Position numbers and translations under genes: made by a program | Notes under the pieces: generated by a model | Seen by the model: the letters and a program-made list of their open reading frames with translations, nothing else | Told to the model about the DNA's origin: nothing | The model's database searches: none | Part shown: positions 1 to 5,620 of the stretch, in pieces | Position numbering within the stretch: the stretch's first letter is position 1 | Layout: every line of letters starts with the position of its first letter | Source of the DNA: Oscillospiraceae bacterium | Lineage (GTDB): Bacteria; Bacillota; Clostridia; Oscillospirales; Oscillospiraceae | Direction: 5' to 3' | Assembly: GCA_031260745.1 (NCBI GenBank) | Contig: JAISKY010000252.1 | Location: 1 to 5,620 of the forward strand | DNA length: 5,620 nucleotides

Positions 1-296
1 GAACCTAACGGGTCGTCCAGTTGCGCGACTTGCCTTACGCCGTCCGCGATGCCTTCCAGCCGTTTCTTCGTAAGTTCTAAACGGTCAAGCAGAGCCGCCG
101 TCGTTCCGTTCTTACGTCCCGCGTCCATATCGAGCGCATTCGCGCTGAGTATCTCGCCGCCGCGCGAAACTAATGCGTCGGCTATCAGCGTCAGCGCGGT
201 ATTACGCGTTTGAGTATCAGACACCGATAGCGTCTTAACCGCGGTTTTAGCCGCCGCTCCTAACCGCAGTAATTCCTCCGTTACTTGTGGAAGCAT
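1..296 (-). CDS. proA: ProA, gamma-glutamyl phosphate reductase (partial, N-terminal 98 residues)
   Basis: This is the start of glutamate-5-semialdehyde dehydrogenase. The enzyme uses NADPH to reduce gamma-glutamyl phosphate to glutamate-5-semialdehyde, the second step of proline synthesis from glutamate, in the cytoplasm. I translated it by hand from the ATG at 296-294; the frame stays open to the left edge, so the catalytic cysteine region is outside the window. The visible part matches the ProA N-terminus: an alanine-rich first helix (LGAAAKTAV, residues 12-20), a helix with residues RNTALTLIADAL (31-42), the segment NALDMDAGRKNG (53-64), and the signature LLDRLELTKKRLEGIADGV (69-87) followed by the VRQVAQLDDPLG stretch (87-98). 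Its first 16 bases overlap the end of the ATPase gene in another frame, which points to co-transcription and coupled translation. proB is not visible; it may lie further left or elsewhere. The identification is strong. Confidence 0.93.
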   Translation of the reverse strand, partial: MLPQVTEELLRLGAAAKTAVKTLSVSDTQTRNTALTLIADALVSRGGEILSANALDMDAGRKNGTTAALLDRLELTKKRLEGIADGVRQVAQLDDPLG

Positions 297-2647
297 ATTG
301 TAATCCCCTTTTCGTAGATTTTAAGCAATTTATCCATAATCCTCGAACAAACCTCGGTCGCCGGATAACATATCAGCGCAAGCGTACACATTATCAGCAA
401 ATCCGGCAGTCCAAGCGGCTCAAGCGCGAACAGCGGAGCAAATATCGTCGTGCAAAGTATCAGAGCAATCGCTACGAATCCGCACAGAATTTTCCTTAGC
501 AGAGTAAACGGTTGGCAAACCCTGAATATTACCGCGAAGCCGTTTATCGCGAGCAAAATCGCGCAAACCGTCGCGGCTTGGGCAAACTCCGCGAATGTCA
601 GATTAAACAGCGTGACGCATAGCGCGATAAATACCGCCGCCAGACCGCCCGGCGCGGCTCTGAACAATACTCCGCGCAAAAAGTGTCCTTTAACTATGCT
701 TACGTTAGGCTCCAGCGCGAGTACACACGACGGAAGTCCGATTGTCAGCGTACTTACCAGACTCATTTGAGCCGGACTTACTGGGAAACTGAACCCCGCG
801 AGTATCGCCAGTATCGCGAACAGGAACGAGAATATGTTCTTAACCAGGAACAATGACGCGGAACGTCCGATGTTGTTGATTACTTTGCGACCCTCCGCGA
901 CTATGCCCGGCATTGACCCGAAATCGTTGTTCAGCAAAACCAAGTGTGAAACCTGAGCCGCGACCTCGCTTCCGCTTGCCATCGCAATACTGCAATCCGC
1001 GGCTTTAAGCGCGAGTACGTCGTTTACTCCGTCGCCCGTCATCGCTACCGTATTGCCCTCCGATTTCATCGCGAGTATAAGTTCGCGCTTTTGCTCCGGA
1101 GTTACGCGCCCGAATACCGTGTACATAGACGACGCGCTTTTCAGAGCTTCGAGGGTGTCAAGTTCCGTCGCGTCGATGTACTTCTCCGCTTTCTCAATTC
1201 CGGCTTTTTGAGCGATAAAACTCACAGTTTCCGGATTGTCGCCGGAGATTACTTTAATTTCTACGCCTTGCTCCGCGAAGTATTTGAACGTAGCTTCCGC
1301 ATTACGGCGTATCTTGTTTGACATAGTGATAAGCGCAAGCGGCTCAACCTTGTCAAGGTTATCCATATCCTGCGCCATCGCGAGCATCAGCACTCTAAGC
1401 CCTTTTGAGGTATAACCGCTGGCGGCTTCAAAACTTTCGCCGAGTATAAACTCCGGCGCGCCCAGTAAGTAACACGAACCGTCGTCATACAATACGGCGG
1501 AGAACTTATTTTTGGAGTTAAACGGCAAAGTATGAACCGCTTTGCGGGCTTTGCCGGAGTGTAGCATCTTAGCGTTGACGTTTTTGCGGAGCGCTTTCAT
1601 TGTTTCGTTCTCGTCGCCGAGGTTAAAACAGTGGTCGCGGAGGATTTCCGATATTCGTTCGTCGCTCAGCGTCAGATTGACGCTTGACAACGGCAGAATT
1701 TCTTCTACGAGCATTGTCGGCTCGGTTATTGTTCCGGTTTTGTCTACGCACAGCATATTTACTCTGGCAAGCGTTTCAATACAGCCAAGCTCGTGTACAA
1801 GAGTTTCTTTCTGCGCGAGCCGCACTACGCTGACGGCTAACGCGACGCTTGTCAGCAGATATAAACCCTCCGGTATCATTCCCACTAAAGCCGCGACTGT
1901 CTTAACTACGCTTTCGTTAAGTTCCTGGCGCAATACCGAGTATTGGTGCCAGAATAAACCCGCTCCGATTGGGATTATCAGTATGCCGATAACCATAACA
2001 AGCCGCGACAGCGACTTCATCATCTCGGAGCGTACGAGTTTTCTCGACGCCTTGACGTCAAGCGTCAGTCTTGACACGAAGCTGTCCGCGCCGACGCGTT
2101 CTAACCGCGCTTTGCACGTTCCCGACACTACGTAAGAACCGGATAAAAGCTCCGTACCCTCGGTTTTGAGGATTTCGTCGGCCTCTCCGGTAATCAGACT
2201 TTCGTTGACGAGTATTTCACCGTCGATAATAATCGCGTCCGCGCAAATCTGCTGACCCGCTTTAAGTATAACCACATCGTCCTGAACAAGGTCGCGAGTC
2301 GCTACGGAGGTTTCTCCGCTGTCGCGAATAACGACGCTTTGCGGCGCGCTTATCAGACTTAGCTTGTCCAGCGTCAGTTTAGCGCGAATCTCCTGGAAAA
2401 TTCCGATTACCGAATTCAGTACGATTACCGGCAAAAACAAAAGCTCACGCCACTCCCCGACGAGAATGATACAAACACTCAACGCCGCGAAAATCATATT
2501 AAAGTACGTAAATAAGTTGCCCGCGATAATCTGCGGAATTGATTTCGTGGGCGCGTCAACCGGAGTATTGACTAATCCGGCCGACACGCGCTCCGCAACC
2601 TGCATAGAGCTTAACCCTTTATTGGGTGACGTCGCAATTCTGTTCAT
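281..2647 (-). CDS. CtpE-type P-type cation-transporting ATPase (probably divalent cation, likely Ca2+)
   Basis: A complete 788-residue P-type ATPase that would pump cations across the cytoplasmic membrane at the cost of ATP. Visible landmarks are: two N-terminal membrane spans (about 44-63 and 68-86); an actuator loop with TGEA at 153-156 instead of the usual TGES; M3/M4 (about 214-234, 246-275) with the PEGL ion-site motif at 259-262; the phosphorylation motif DKTGTIT with Asp302; LGAPE at 395-399 where many P2 ATPases have KGAPE; the hinge SGDNP at 468-472; TGDGVND at 537-543 followed by VLALK; and six C-terminal spans from about 596. NDVLALK, TIGLPS and LALEPN (to residue 648) are features I associate with the mycobacterial CtpE group and related Gram-positive pumps rather than SERCA/PacL or MgtA/B. 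By eye the M4 Glu260 matches the SERCA ion-site glutamate, while the M6 Asp position is Ile636. CtpE is reported as a Ca2+ transporter; ion and direction here are inferred. The ATG start is chosen because GLSSMQVAERV (11-21), the normal family beginning, follows closely. No metal-binding N-terminal domain is present. Confidence 0.92.
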   Translation of the reverse strand: MNRIATSPNKGLSSMQVAERVSAGLVNTPVDAPTKSIPQIIAGNLFTYFNMIFAALSVCIILVGEWRELLFLPVIVLNSVIGIFQEIRAKLTLDKLSLISAPQSVVIRDSGETSVATRDLVQDDVVILKAGQQICADAIIIDGEILVNESLITGEADEILKTEGTELLSGSYVVSGTCKARLERVGADSFVSRLTLDVKASRKLVRSEMMKSLSRLVMVIGILIIPIGAGLFWHQYSVLRQELNESVVKTVAALVGMIPEGLYLLTSVALAVSVVRLAQKETLVHELGCIETLARVNMLCVDKTGTITEPTMLVEEILPLSSVNLTLSDERISEILRDHCFNLGDENETMKALRKNVNAKMLHSGKARKAVHTLPFNSKNKFSAVLYDDGSCYLLGAPEFILGESFEAASGYTSKGLRVLMLAMAQDMDNLDKVEPLALITMSNKIRRNAEATFKYFAEQGVEIKVISGDNPETVSFIAQKAGIEKAEKYIDATELDTLEALKSASSMYTVFGRVTPEQKRELILAMKSEGNTVAMTGDGVNDVLALKAADCSIAMASGSEVAAQVSHLVLLNNDFGSMPGIVAEGRKVINNIGRSASLFLVKNIFSFLFAILAILAGFSFPVSPAQMSLVSTLTIGLPSCVLALEPNVSIVKGHFLRGVLFRAAPGGLAAVFIALCVTLFNLTFAEFAQAATVCAILLAINGFAVIFRVCQPFTLLRKILCGFVAIALILCTTIFAPLFALEPLGLPDLLIMCTLALICYPATEVCSRIMDKLLKIYEKGITICFHK
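305..309 (-). promoter_or_regulatory. Ribosome binding site of proA
   Basis: On the minus strand AGGGG lies 8 bases before the proA ATG. It is embedded in the last codons of the ATPase gene (Glu-Lys-Gly-Ile). It supports the ATG at 296 as the proA start and explains why the two genes overlap. Confidence 0.7.
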
Positions 2648-2653
2648 AATTTA

Positions 2654-2659
2654 TCCGCC
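2654..2659 (-). promoter_or_regulatory. Weak ribosome binding site of the P-type ATPase
   Basis: GGCGGA on the minus strand ends 6 bases before the ATG at 2647. It is a mismatched Shine-Dalgarno sequence, weaker than those of the neighbouring genes. It occupies most of the 18-base gap (2648-2665), the only intergenic space in the window. That gap is too short for a riboswitch or promoter of its own. Confidence 0.5.
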
Positions 2660-2665
2660 GTACAT

Positions 2666-2998
2666 TTATTTCAAGTATAGAAGCGGACGTTTCATCTTTT
2701 CAGCCGCTTTAGTAAGCATTTCCAAATCGCCGAACTCTATACACTTCGACTGGCAGTTATGCGCGCAGGCGGGAACGTCGTCCTCGCCCGACGCTCTGCG
2801 ATGCGCGCACAAATCGCACAGCGTGGTCGGAAACGGCACAAAGTCAATCTGAACCTTGCCGTCAAGTTTAGGGTAGATATGCTCGGTAACTATTATGCCG
2901 AACGTACCGGTATCGAAACCGTGTTCCTGCTTGCAGGCGATGTTGCAGCTTTGGCACCCGGTACAATATTCAATGTCAATCGCAAGACCGTAACGCAT
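2666..2998 (-). CDS. Short 4Fe-4S dicluster ferredoxin-like subunit, partner of the molybdoenzyme
   Basis: A 110-residue protein that most likely passes electrons to or from the large molybdopterin subunit encoded two genes upstream. The N-terminus (MRYGLAIDIEYC) is the usual opening of DmsB/PsrB/NrfC-type subunits. The first motif is C-x2-C-x2-C-x3-C at Cys12, 15, 18 and 22. The second is Cys61-x2-Cys64-x13-Cys78-x3-Cys82, with a further Cys86 four residues on. This allows two [4Fe-4S] clusters, half the four found in full-length DmsB-like subunits of about 200 residues. Where that family normally has Pro after the last cysteine, here it is Gln83. After Cys86 comes IEFGDLEML (87-95), a tail usual for this family. 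No Tat signal or membrane span is visible, so it is soluble; export could occur only by riding with a signal-bearing partner, whose N-terminus is outside the window. ATG follows directly after the Nudix stop (TAAATG). The length looks natural, not truncated, because stop and downstream spacing are normal. Confidence 0.87.
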   Translation of the reverse strand: MRYGLAIDIEYCTGCQSCNIACKQEHGFDTGTFGIIVTEHIYPKLDGKVQIDFVPFPTTLCDLCAHRRASGEDDVPACAHNCQSKCIEFGDLEMLTKAAEKMKRPLLYLK

Positions 2999-3448
2999 TT
3001 AATCCCTCCATATAATGATATGTTTCACCGAATCCGGCAGATTTTGTAGTTCCGTTTTGAAAAACTCCGGAAACAGCAGATTGTCAATCGCGTTTACCGG
3101 AAGCCAGACAAGTTCCTCGCCGTTGTCGGTAAGCCGGTTTGGTTCGGCGGAGTTAGGTTTCATCAGGTAGTAAAATTCTACCGAGTGACTTGGCTGTCCG
3201 TCATAGGTGAAAAAATCCTCGCATACGAACAACAGGCGTTCGACTTCGTAGTTTACTCCGGTTTCCTCTAAGCACTCGCGGACGACAGCCTGTTCGGAGG
3301 TTTCCCCGAGTTGGACGTGACCTCCGACGGGGTAGTGTTTACCGCTGTCGGAGCCTTTTACCATCAGGACTTTGCCCTCGCGGATAATTACCGCTATCGC
3401 GCATAGGTTGAATACCCCGTCCGGGGTTTTGAATCTTATGTCGGTCAT
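2999..3448 (-). CDS. Nudix hydrolase
   Basis: A 149-residue Nudix protein, expected to hydrolyse a nucleoside diphosphate linked to another group, using Mg2+ or Mn2+ in the cytoplasm. The Nudix box is complete at residues 43-65: Gly43, five residues, Glu49, seven residues, Arg57-Glu58, Cys59, then Glu61-Glu62, Gly64 and Val65; the catalytic REx2EE core is intact. The only variation is Cys59 at a position usually held by an aliphatic residue. The rest is a single small Nudix fold (strand VFNLCAIAVIIREGKVLMV, 12-30; later SVEFYYLMK, 89-97) without extra domains, so substrate cannot be read from it. I place the start at the ATG at 3448, giving a 4-base ATGA overlap with the molybdoenzyme stop and a GGAGAG site 8 bases upstream. 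A longer in-frame reading from a GTG at 3487 adds 13 non-conserved residues inside the upstream gene. Its position between two subunits of one enzyme is unusual; a role in cofactor (pterin dinucleotide) or nucleotide clean-up is only a guess. Confidence 0.92.
   Translation of the reverse strand: MTDIRFKTPDGVFNLCAIAVIIREGKVLMVKGSDSGKHYPVGGHVQLGETSEQAVVRECLEETGVNYEVERLLFVCEDFFTYDGQPSHSVEFYYLMKPNSAEPNRLTDNGEELVWLPVNAIDNLLFPEFFKTELQNLPDSVKHIIIWRD
3004..3009 (-). promoter_or_regulatory. Ribosome binding site of the ferredoxin-like gene
   Basis: GGAGGG on the minus strand lies 5 bases before the ATG at 2998, inside the final codons of the Nudix gene (Trp-Arg-Asp-stop). It is the strongest Shine-Dalgarno sequence in the window. 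It fixes the ferredoxin start and implies re-initiation straight after Nudix termination. Confidence 0.8.
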
Positions 3449-5620
3449 TGCGTACTCTCCGTAATCCCCACTTCCGGGCCGTCCCACGTTTCGCCGGGTT
3501 CCATTTTACGCAGTCTTACCGGAACGGTTTTGTACGCTCCGCCGCCGTAGCCTGAACTTGACCCGACTTGTGACAGCACGAGCTTATTGCAGTTGTACTT
3601 CCACGCGCCGTAGTAGTGCGGAGCTTTGCCCTCCTCCTCCGGAGGCCACCAACCGTGCGGTACGGATACGCATTTCTCGTTCATTGAGATATTATATTTT
3701 ACCTTGCGAGTAATCTTGCCGCGGTCGTTCTCAATCCAGCACCACTCGCCGTCTTTGATACCGAGCTTTTTCGCGACGAGCGGGTTAACCTCAACCAGCG
3801 GGAACGGGTCAACCTCGCGAAGCCAGTCAATGTTACGGTGTTCGGAGTGGAAATATACCGGACTTCTGCGTCCCGTAACCATTATGAGCGGATATTTCTT
3901 CATAAGTTCCGGAGTGACGTTCTCGCTCTCGGGCGGTTCGCGGTACCACGGCAACGGGTCAAGCCCCCATTCCTTATGGTTCAGCGAGTAAAACTCCACC
4001 TTGCCGCTCGGAGTCTGAAACCCCGGCTGACCGTCGGAGCGTAAAAGCCCGGTTTCATATCTGCGGTACGGTACGCTGACGCCCTCTTTTTCGTATACCC
4101 AACCGCCGTGTTTGATTAGGCTCTCGAACGTATAGCCCGACGGCTTTAATTTTTCGTCAAAGAAGTCCTCAAGTTTGGAGTATTTCTTCCTAAGCTCCGG
4201 ATTAAATCTGCACGCAAGCTCAAAGTTAATTTCCCAATCGTTGCGGGCTTCACCTTGCGGCTCGTGAAGTTTGCGGATAACCTGAGCGGGAGTATGCCAA
4301 ACTCGTATGCTGTTGCGCTCCGTAAAACATGCGGCGGGCAGGATAATATCGGCAATCGCCATCGTCGTCGGATTGTGGAACAAATCCACGATGACGTTAA
4401 ACTCCATATTCATCAGCGCCTTATGGTGTTTATTAAGGTCAGCCGCGTTACCGCCAAGCAGATTCGACGTTTGGATATACATACCCTTAATCGGGTACGG
4501 GTCGCCGGTAATCATCTGCTCCACCGCCATATCCGGCTGAATATAGAGCCGCGTATTCGCGACATAGGGGTACTCTTTCGCGCCGATTCGTTTCTCGTTG
4601 ATTTTGGCGAGAAATTCCTCGCCGTACTCGCTAAGAACCTGCGCCTGATTAATCGGCCACATCGCGATTCCGAACGCGCCGCGAGCCGCGATATTGCCGC
4701 CCGGAACGTCAAAGTTACCGGTAAGGCACCACAGCATTGAAATCGCCTGAGCCGCCGTAGTTCCCTCCGGATTCATATCAATCGGCATACCCCAGTGAAT
4801 CGCCGACGGGTGGTTGGTCGCGTACGCTTTCGTGGCTTCGTACAGCGCTTCTTTGGGAATCCACGTAAGCTGCTCCACACGCTCCGGCGAATATTCTTTG
4901 GCGCGTTCTTTAAGCTCGTCAAAACCCATTGTCCATTTGTCGATAAATTCCTTATCGTACCATTCGTTCTCGATTATCAGGTTAATCATACCAAGCGCAA
5001 TCGCGCCGTCCGTACCGGGACGGCATTGCAGGAAATAGTCCGCTCTGGAGGAAAACCACGTCGCTCTGGGGTCAATAACAATCAGCTTACTTCCGCGCTT
5101 CATACAATCAATAATCCAATGACCCTGGAATCCGTCGGGACAGCCGACTCCCGGATTTTGCGCCCAAATAATAATATACTTAGGACATTCCCAGCGCGGG
5201 TCGTCGTAACGCTGCTCAAAGAACTGCGAACAATCCGTAACGGTCAGCGTGCCGTCAACCATACACGCTCCGGTAATGCGCGGAGTATAACAGCTTTGCC
5301 CGCTCAATCCCAACTGGCTTAGGTTCGGGCTTCCGTAGGCGTAAGTCAAAAATGTCAGCGGAGCGTTAATATCGCGCCCAGTACCCTGAACGAAAATAAC
5401 ACTTTCCGCTCCGTAATCATCGCGGATTTGCTTGAATTTGGTTTCGACCGTGTCAAGAGCCTCGTCCCACGAGATACGCTCAAACTCGCCGGAACCTCTG
5501 GGCCCGACGCGCTTCAACGGATATAAAATCCTGTCAGGGTGATACAAAAATTTCGTATACGCAAGCAGACGCGAACAAGTTCGCCCCTGATTCCAGGGGT
5601 GACAAGGGTCGCCCTCAATT
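3445..5620 (-). CDS. Molybdopterin (bis-MGD) oxidoreductase, DMSO reductase superfamily, acetylene hydratase / catechol dehydroxylase-like (partial, N-terminus missing)
   Basis: The catalytic subunit of a Mo- or W-bis-pterin enzyme; 724 complete residues are visible and the frame is open to the right edge. Counting the first whole codon as residue 1, the visible start includes GDPCHPWNQGRTC, whose Cys15 is the last ligand of the N-terminal [4Fe-4S] cluster; the first three cysteines, and any Tat signal, lie outside. Next come YHPDRILYPLKRVG (26-39) and ISWDEAL (49-55), standard for the superfamily. Cys110 in GQSCYTPR sits where the family's Ser/Cys/SeCys metal ligand lies, so it is the likely Mo ligand. 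IDPR (182-185), RPGTD (200-204) and LTGNFDVPGGN (299-309) are cofactor-binding landmarks. The C-terminal pterin-binding domain spans about 577-704, with HGWWPPE at 655-661. Segments such as QRYDDPRWECP and PDGFQGHWIIDCMKRG resemble the transhydroxylase and gut catechol dehydroxylase group. Substrate is unknown; the small ferredoxin downstream is the probable electron partner. The gene ends in TGA overlapping the Nudix ATG. Confidence 0.9.
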   Translation of the reverse strand, partial: IEGDPCHPWNQGRTCSRLLAYTKFLYHPDRILYPLKRVGPRGSGEFERISWDEALDTVETKFKQIRDDYGAESVIFVQGTGRDINAPLTFLTYAYGSPNLSQLGLSGQSCYTPRITGACMVDGTLTVTDCSQFFEQRYDDPRWECPKYIIIWAQNPGVGCPDGFQGHWIIDCMKRGSKLIVIDPRATWFSSRADYFLQCRPGTDGAIALGMINLIIENEWYDKEFIDKWTMGFDELKERAKEYSPERVEQLTWIPKEALYEATKAYATNHPSAIHWGMPIDMNPEGTTAAQAISMLWCLTGNFDVPGGNIAARGAFGIAMWPINQAQVLSEYGEEFLAKINEKRIGAKEYPYVANTRLYIQPDMAVEQMITGDPYPIKGMYIQTSNLLGGNAADLNKHHKALMNMEFNVIVDLFHNPTTMAIADIILPAACFTERNSIRVWHTPAQVIRKLHEPQGEARNDWEINFELACRFNPELRKKYSKLEDFFDEKLKPSGYTFESLIKHGGWVYEKEGVSVPYRRYETGLLRSDGQPGFQTPSGKVEFYSLNHKEWGLDPLPWYREPPESENVTPELMKKYPLIMVTGRRSPVYFHSEHRNIDWLREVDPFPLVEVNPLVAKKLGIKDGEWCWIENDRGKITRKVKYNISMNEKCVSVPHGWWPPEEEGKAPHYYGAWKYNCNKLVLSQVGSSSGYGGGAYKTVPVRLRKMEPGETWDGPEVGITESTQ
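3455..3460 (-). promoter_or_regulatory. Ribosome binding site deciding the Nudix start
   Basis: GGAGAG on the minus strand lies 6 bases before the ATG at 3448 (8 bases if counted from GGAG) and within the last codons of the molybdoenzyme gene. It favours this ATG over the upstream GTG at 3487. Confidence 0.7.

Noticed and set aside
1542..2135. Long open frame of 197 codons on the plus strand
   Set aside because: It lies wholly antisense to the conserved P-type ATPase, including its phosphorylation-domain region. The translation is Ser/Thr/Leu-rich with no recognisable motif, as expected from the reverse of CG-rich codons.
281..2647. Heavy-metal (Cu/Zn/Cd) P1B ATPase or MgtA-type Mg2+ pump
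   Set aside because: There is no CPC or similar motif in M4 (it is PEGL), no N-terminal CxxC domain, and the GDGVNDVLALK and TIGLPS regions fit the CtpE group better.
2648..2665. Possible regulatory element or terminator between ferredoxin and ATPase genes
   Set aside because: Only 18 bases, no hairpin or T-run, and mostly taken up by the ribosome binding site.
2364..2852. Plus-strand open frame spanning the ATPase-ferredoxin junction
   Set aside because: It overlaps the N-terminus of the ATPase and the cysteine motifs of the ferredoxin, both clearly coding on the other strand. No family resemblance seen.
3449..3487. GTG at 3487 as the Nudix start
   Set aside because: It would add 13 residues that only mirror the upstream gene's last codons. 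The ATG at 3448 has a good ribosome binding site and the typical ATGA overlap.
4255..5322. Several plus-strand open frames within the molybdoenzyme region
   Set aside because: They are antisense to conserved oxidoreductase motifs and look like shadows of the codon pattern. Their translations are low-complexity or Arg-rich without domains.
5545..5547. TTG as the start codon of the molybdoenzyme
   Set aside because: The frame continues upstream to the window edge and encodes the fourth cluster cysteine and the conserved GDPxHPxNxG region, so this TTG is an internal Leu and the gene is partial.
1..5620. CRISPR array, tRNA, insertion sequence or long direct repeat
   Set aside because: The window is almost wholly protein coding. 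I saw no regularly spaced repeats, cloverleaf-like segments, transposase motifs or terminal inverted repeats.

Overview
The window is a compact, fully coding stretch in which every gene reads on the minus strand, so gene order runs from the right edge to the left. In transcription order it holds: (1) the 3' nine-tenths or so of a large molybdopterin oxidoreductase of the DMSO reductase superfamily (3445 to beyond 5620); (2) a Nudix hydrolase (2999-3448); (3) a short two-cluster [4Fe-4S] ferredoxin-like electron-transfer subunit (2666-2998); (4) a CtpE-type P-type cation ATPase (281-2647); and (5) the first 98 codons of proA, gamma-glutamyl phosphate reductase (1-296, running off the left edge).

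The junctions are very tight: a 4-base ATGA overlap between 1 and 2, a TAA directly followed by ATG between 2 and 3, an 18-base gap between 3 and 4, and a 16-base overlap between 4 and 5. No gap is large enough for a conventional promoter or terminator, so the five genes look like one transcription unit whose promoter lies beyond the right edge. Four Shine-Dalgarno-like sites fall at the expected distance before the four starts that are inside the window.

The molybdoenzyme and the small Fe-S protein form a recognisable pair. The large subunit resembles the acetylene hydratase / pyrogallol transhydroxylase / catechol dehydroxylase side of the superfamily, and the about 110-residue ferredoxin is the kind of small partner found beside such enzymes in strict anaerobes. 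The oddity is that the Nudix gene sits between these two subunits and is translationally coupled to both. The ATPase (probably Ca2+ or another divalent cation) and proA look like passengers or housekeeping genes sharing the transcript.

The organism is probably an anaerobic bacterium with metabolically versatile molybdenum enzymes. Base composition is near balanced but CpG-rich, with many codons ending in CG. The ATPase has the style seen in Gram-positive lineages, but I cannot place the species. An unexpected window-wide signal is that the palindrome GATC is absent by eye (0 seen, about 22 expected by chance), CTAG is also absent, and CATG was seen only once. This may reflect restriction avoidance. 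No RNA genes, insertion sequences, CRISPR arrays or long repeats were seen.
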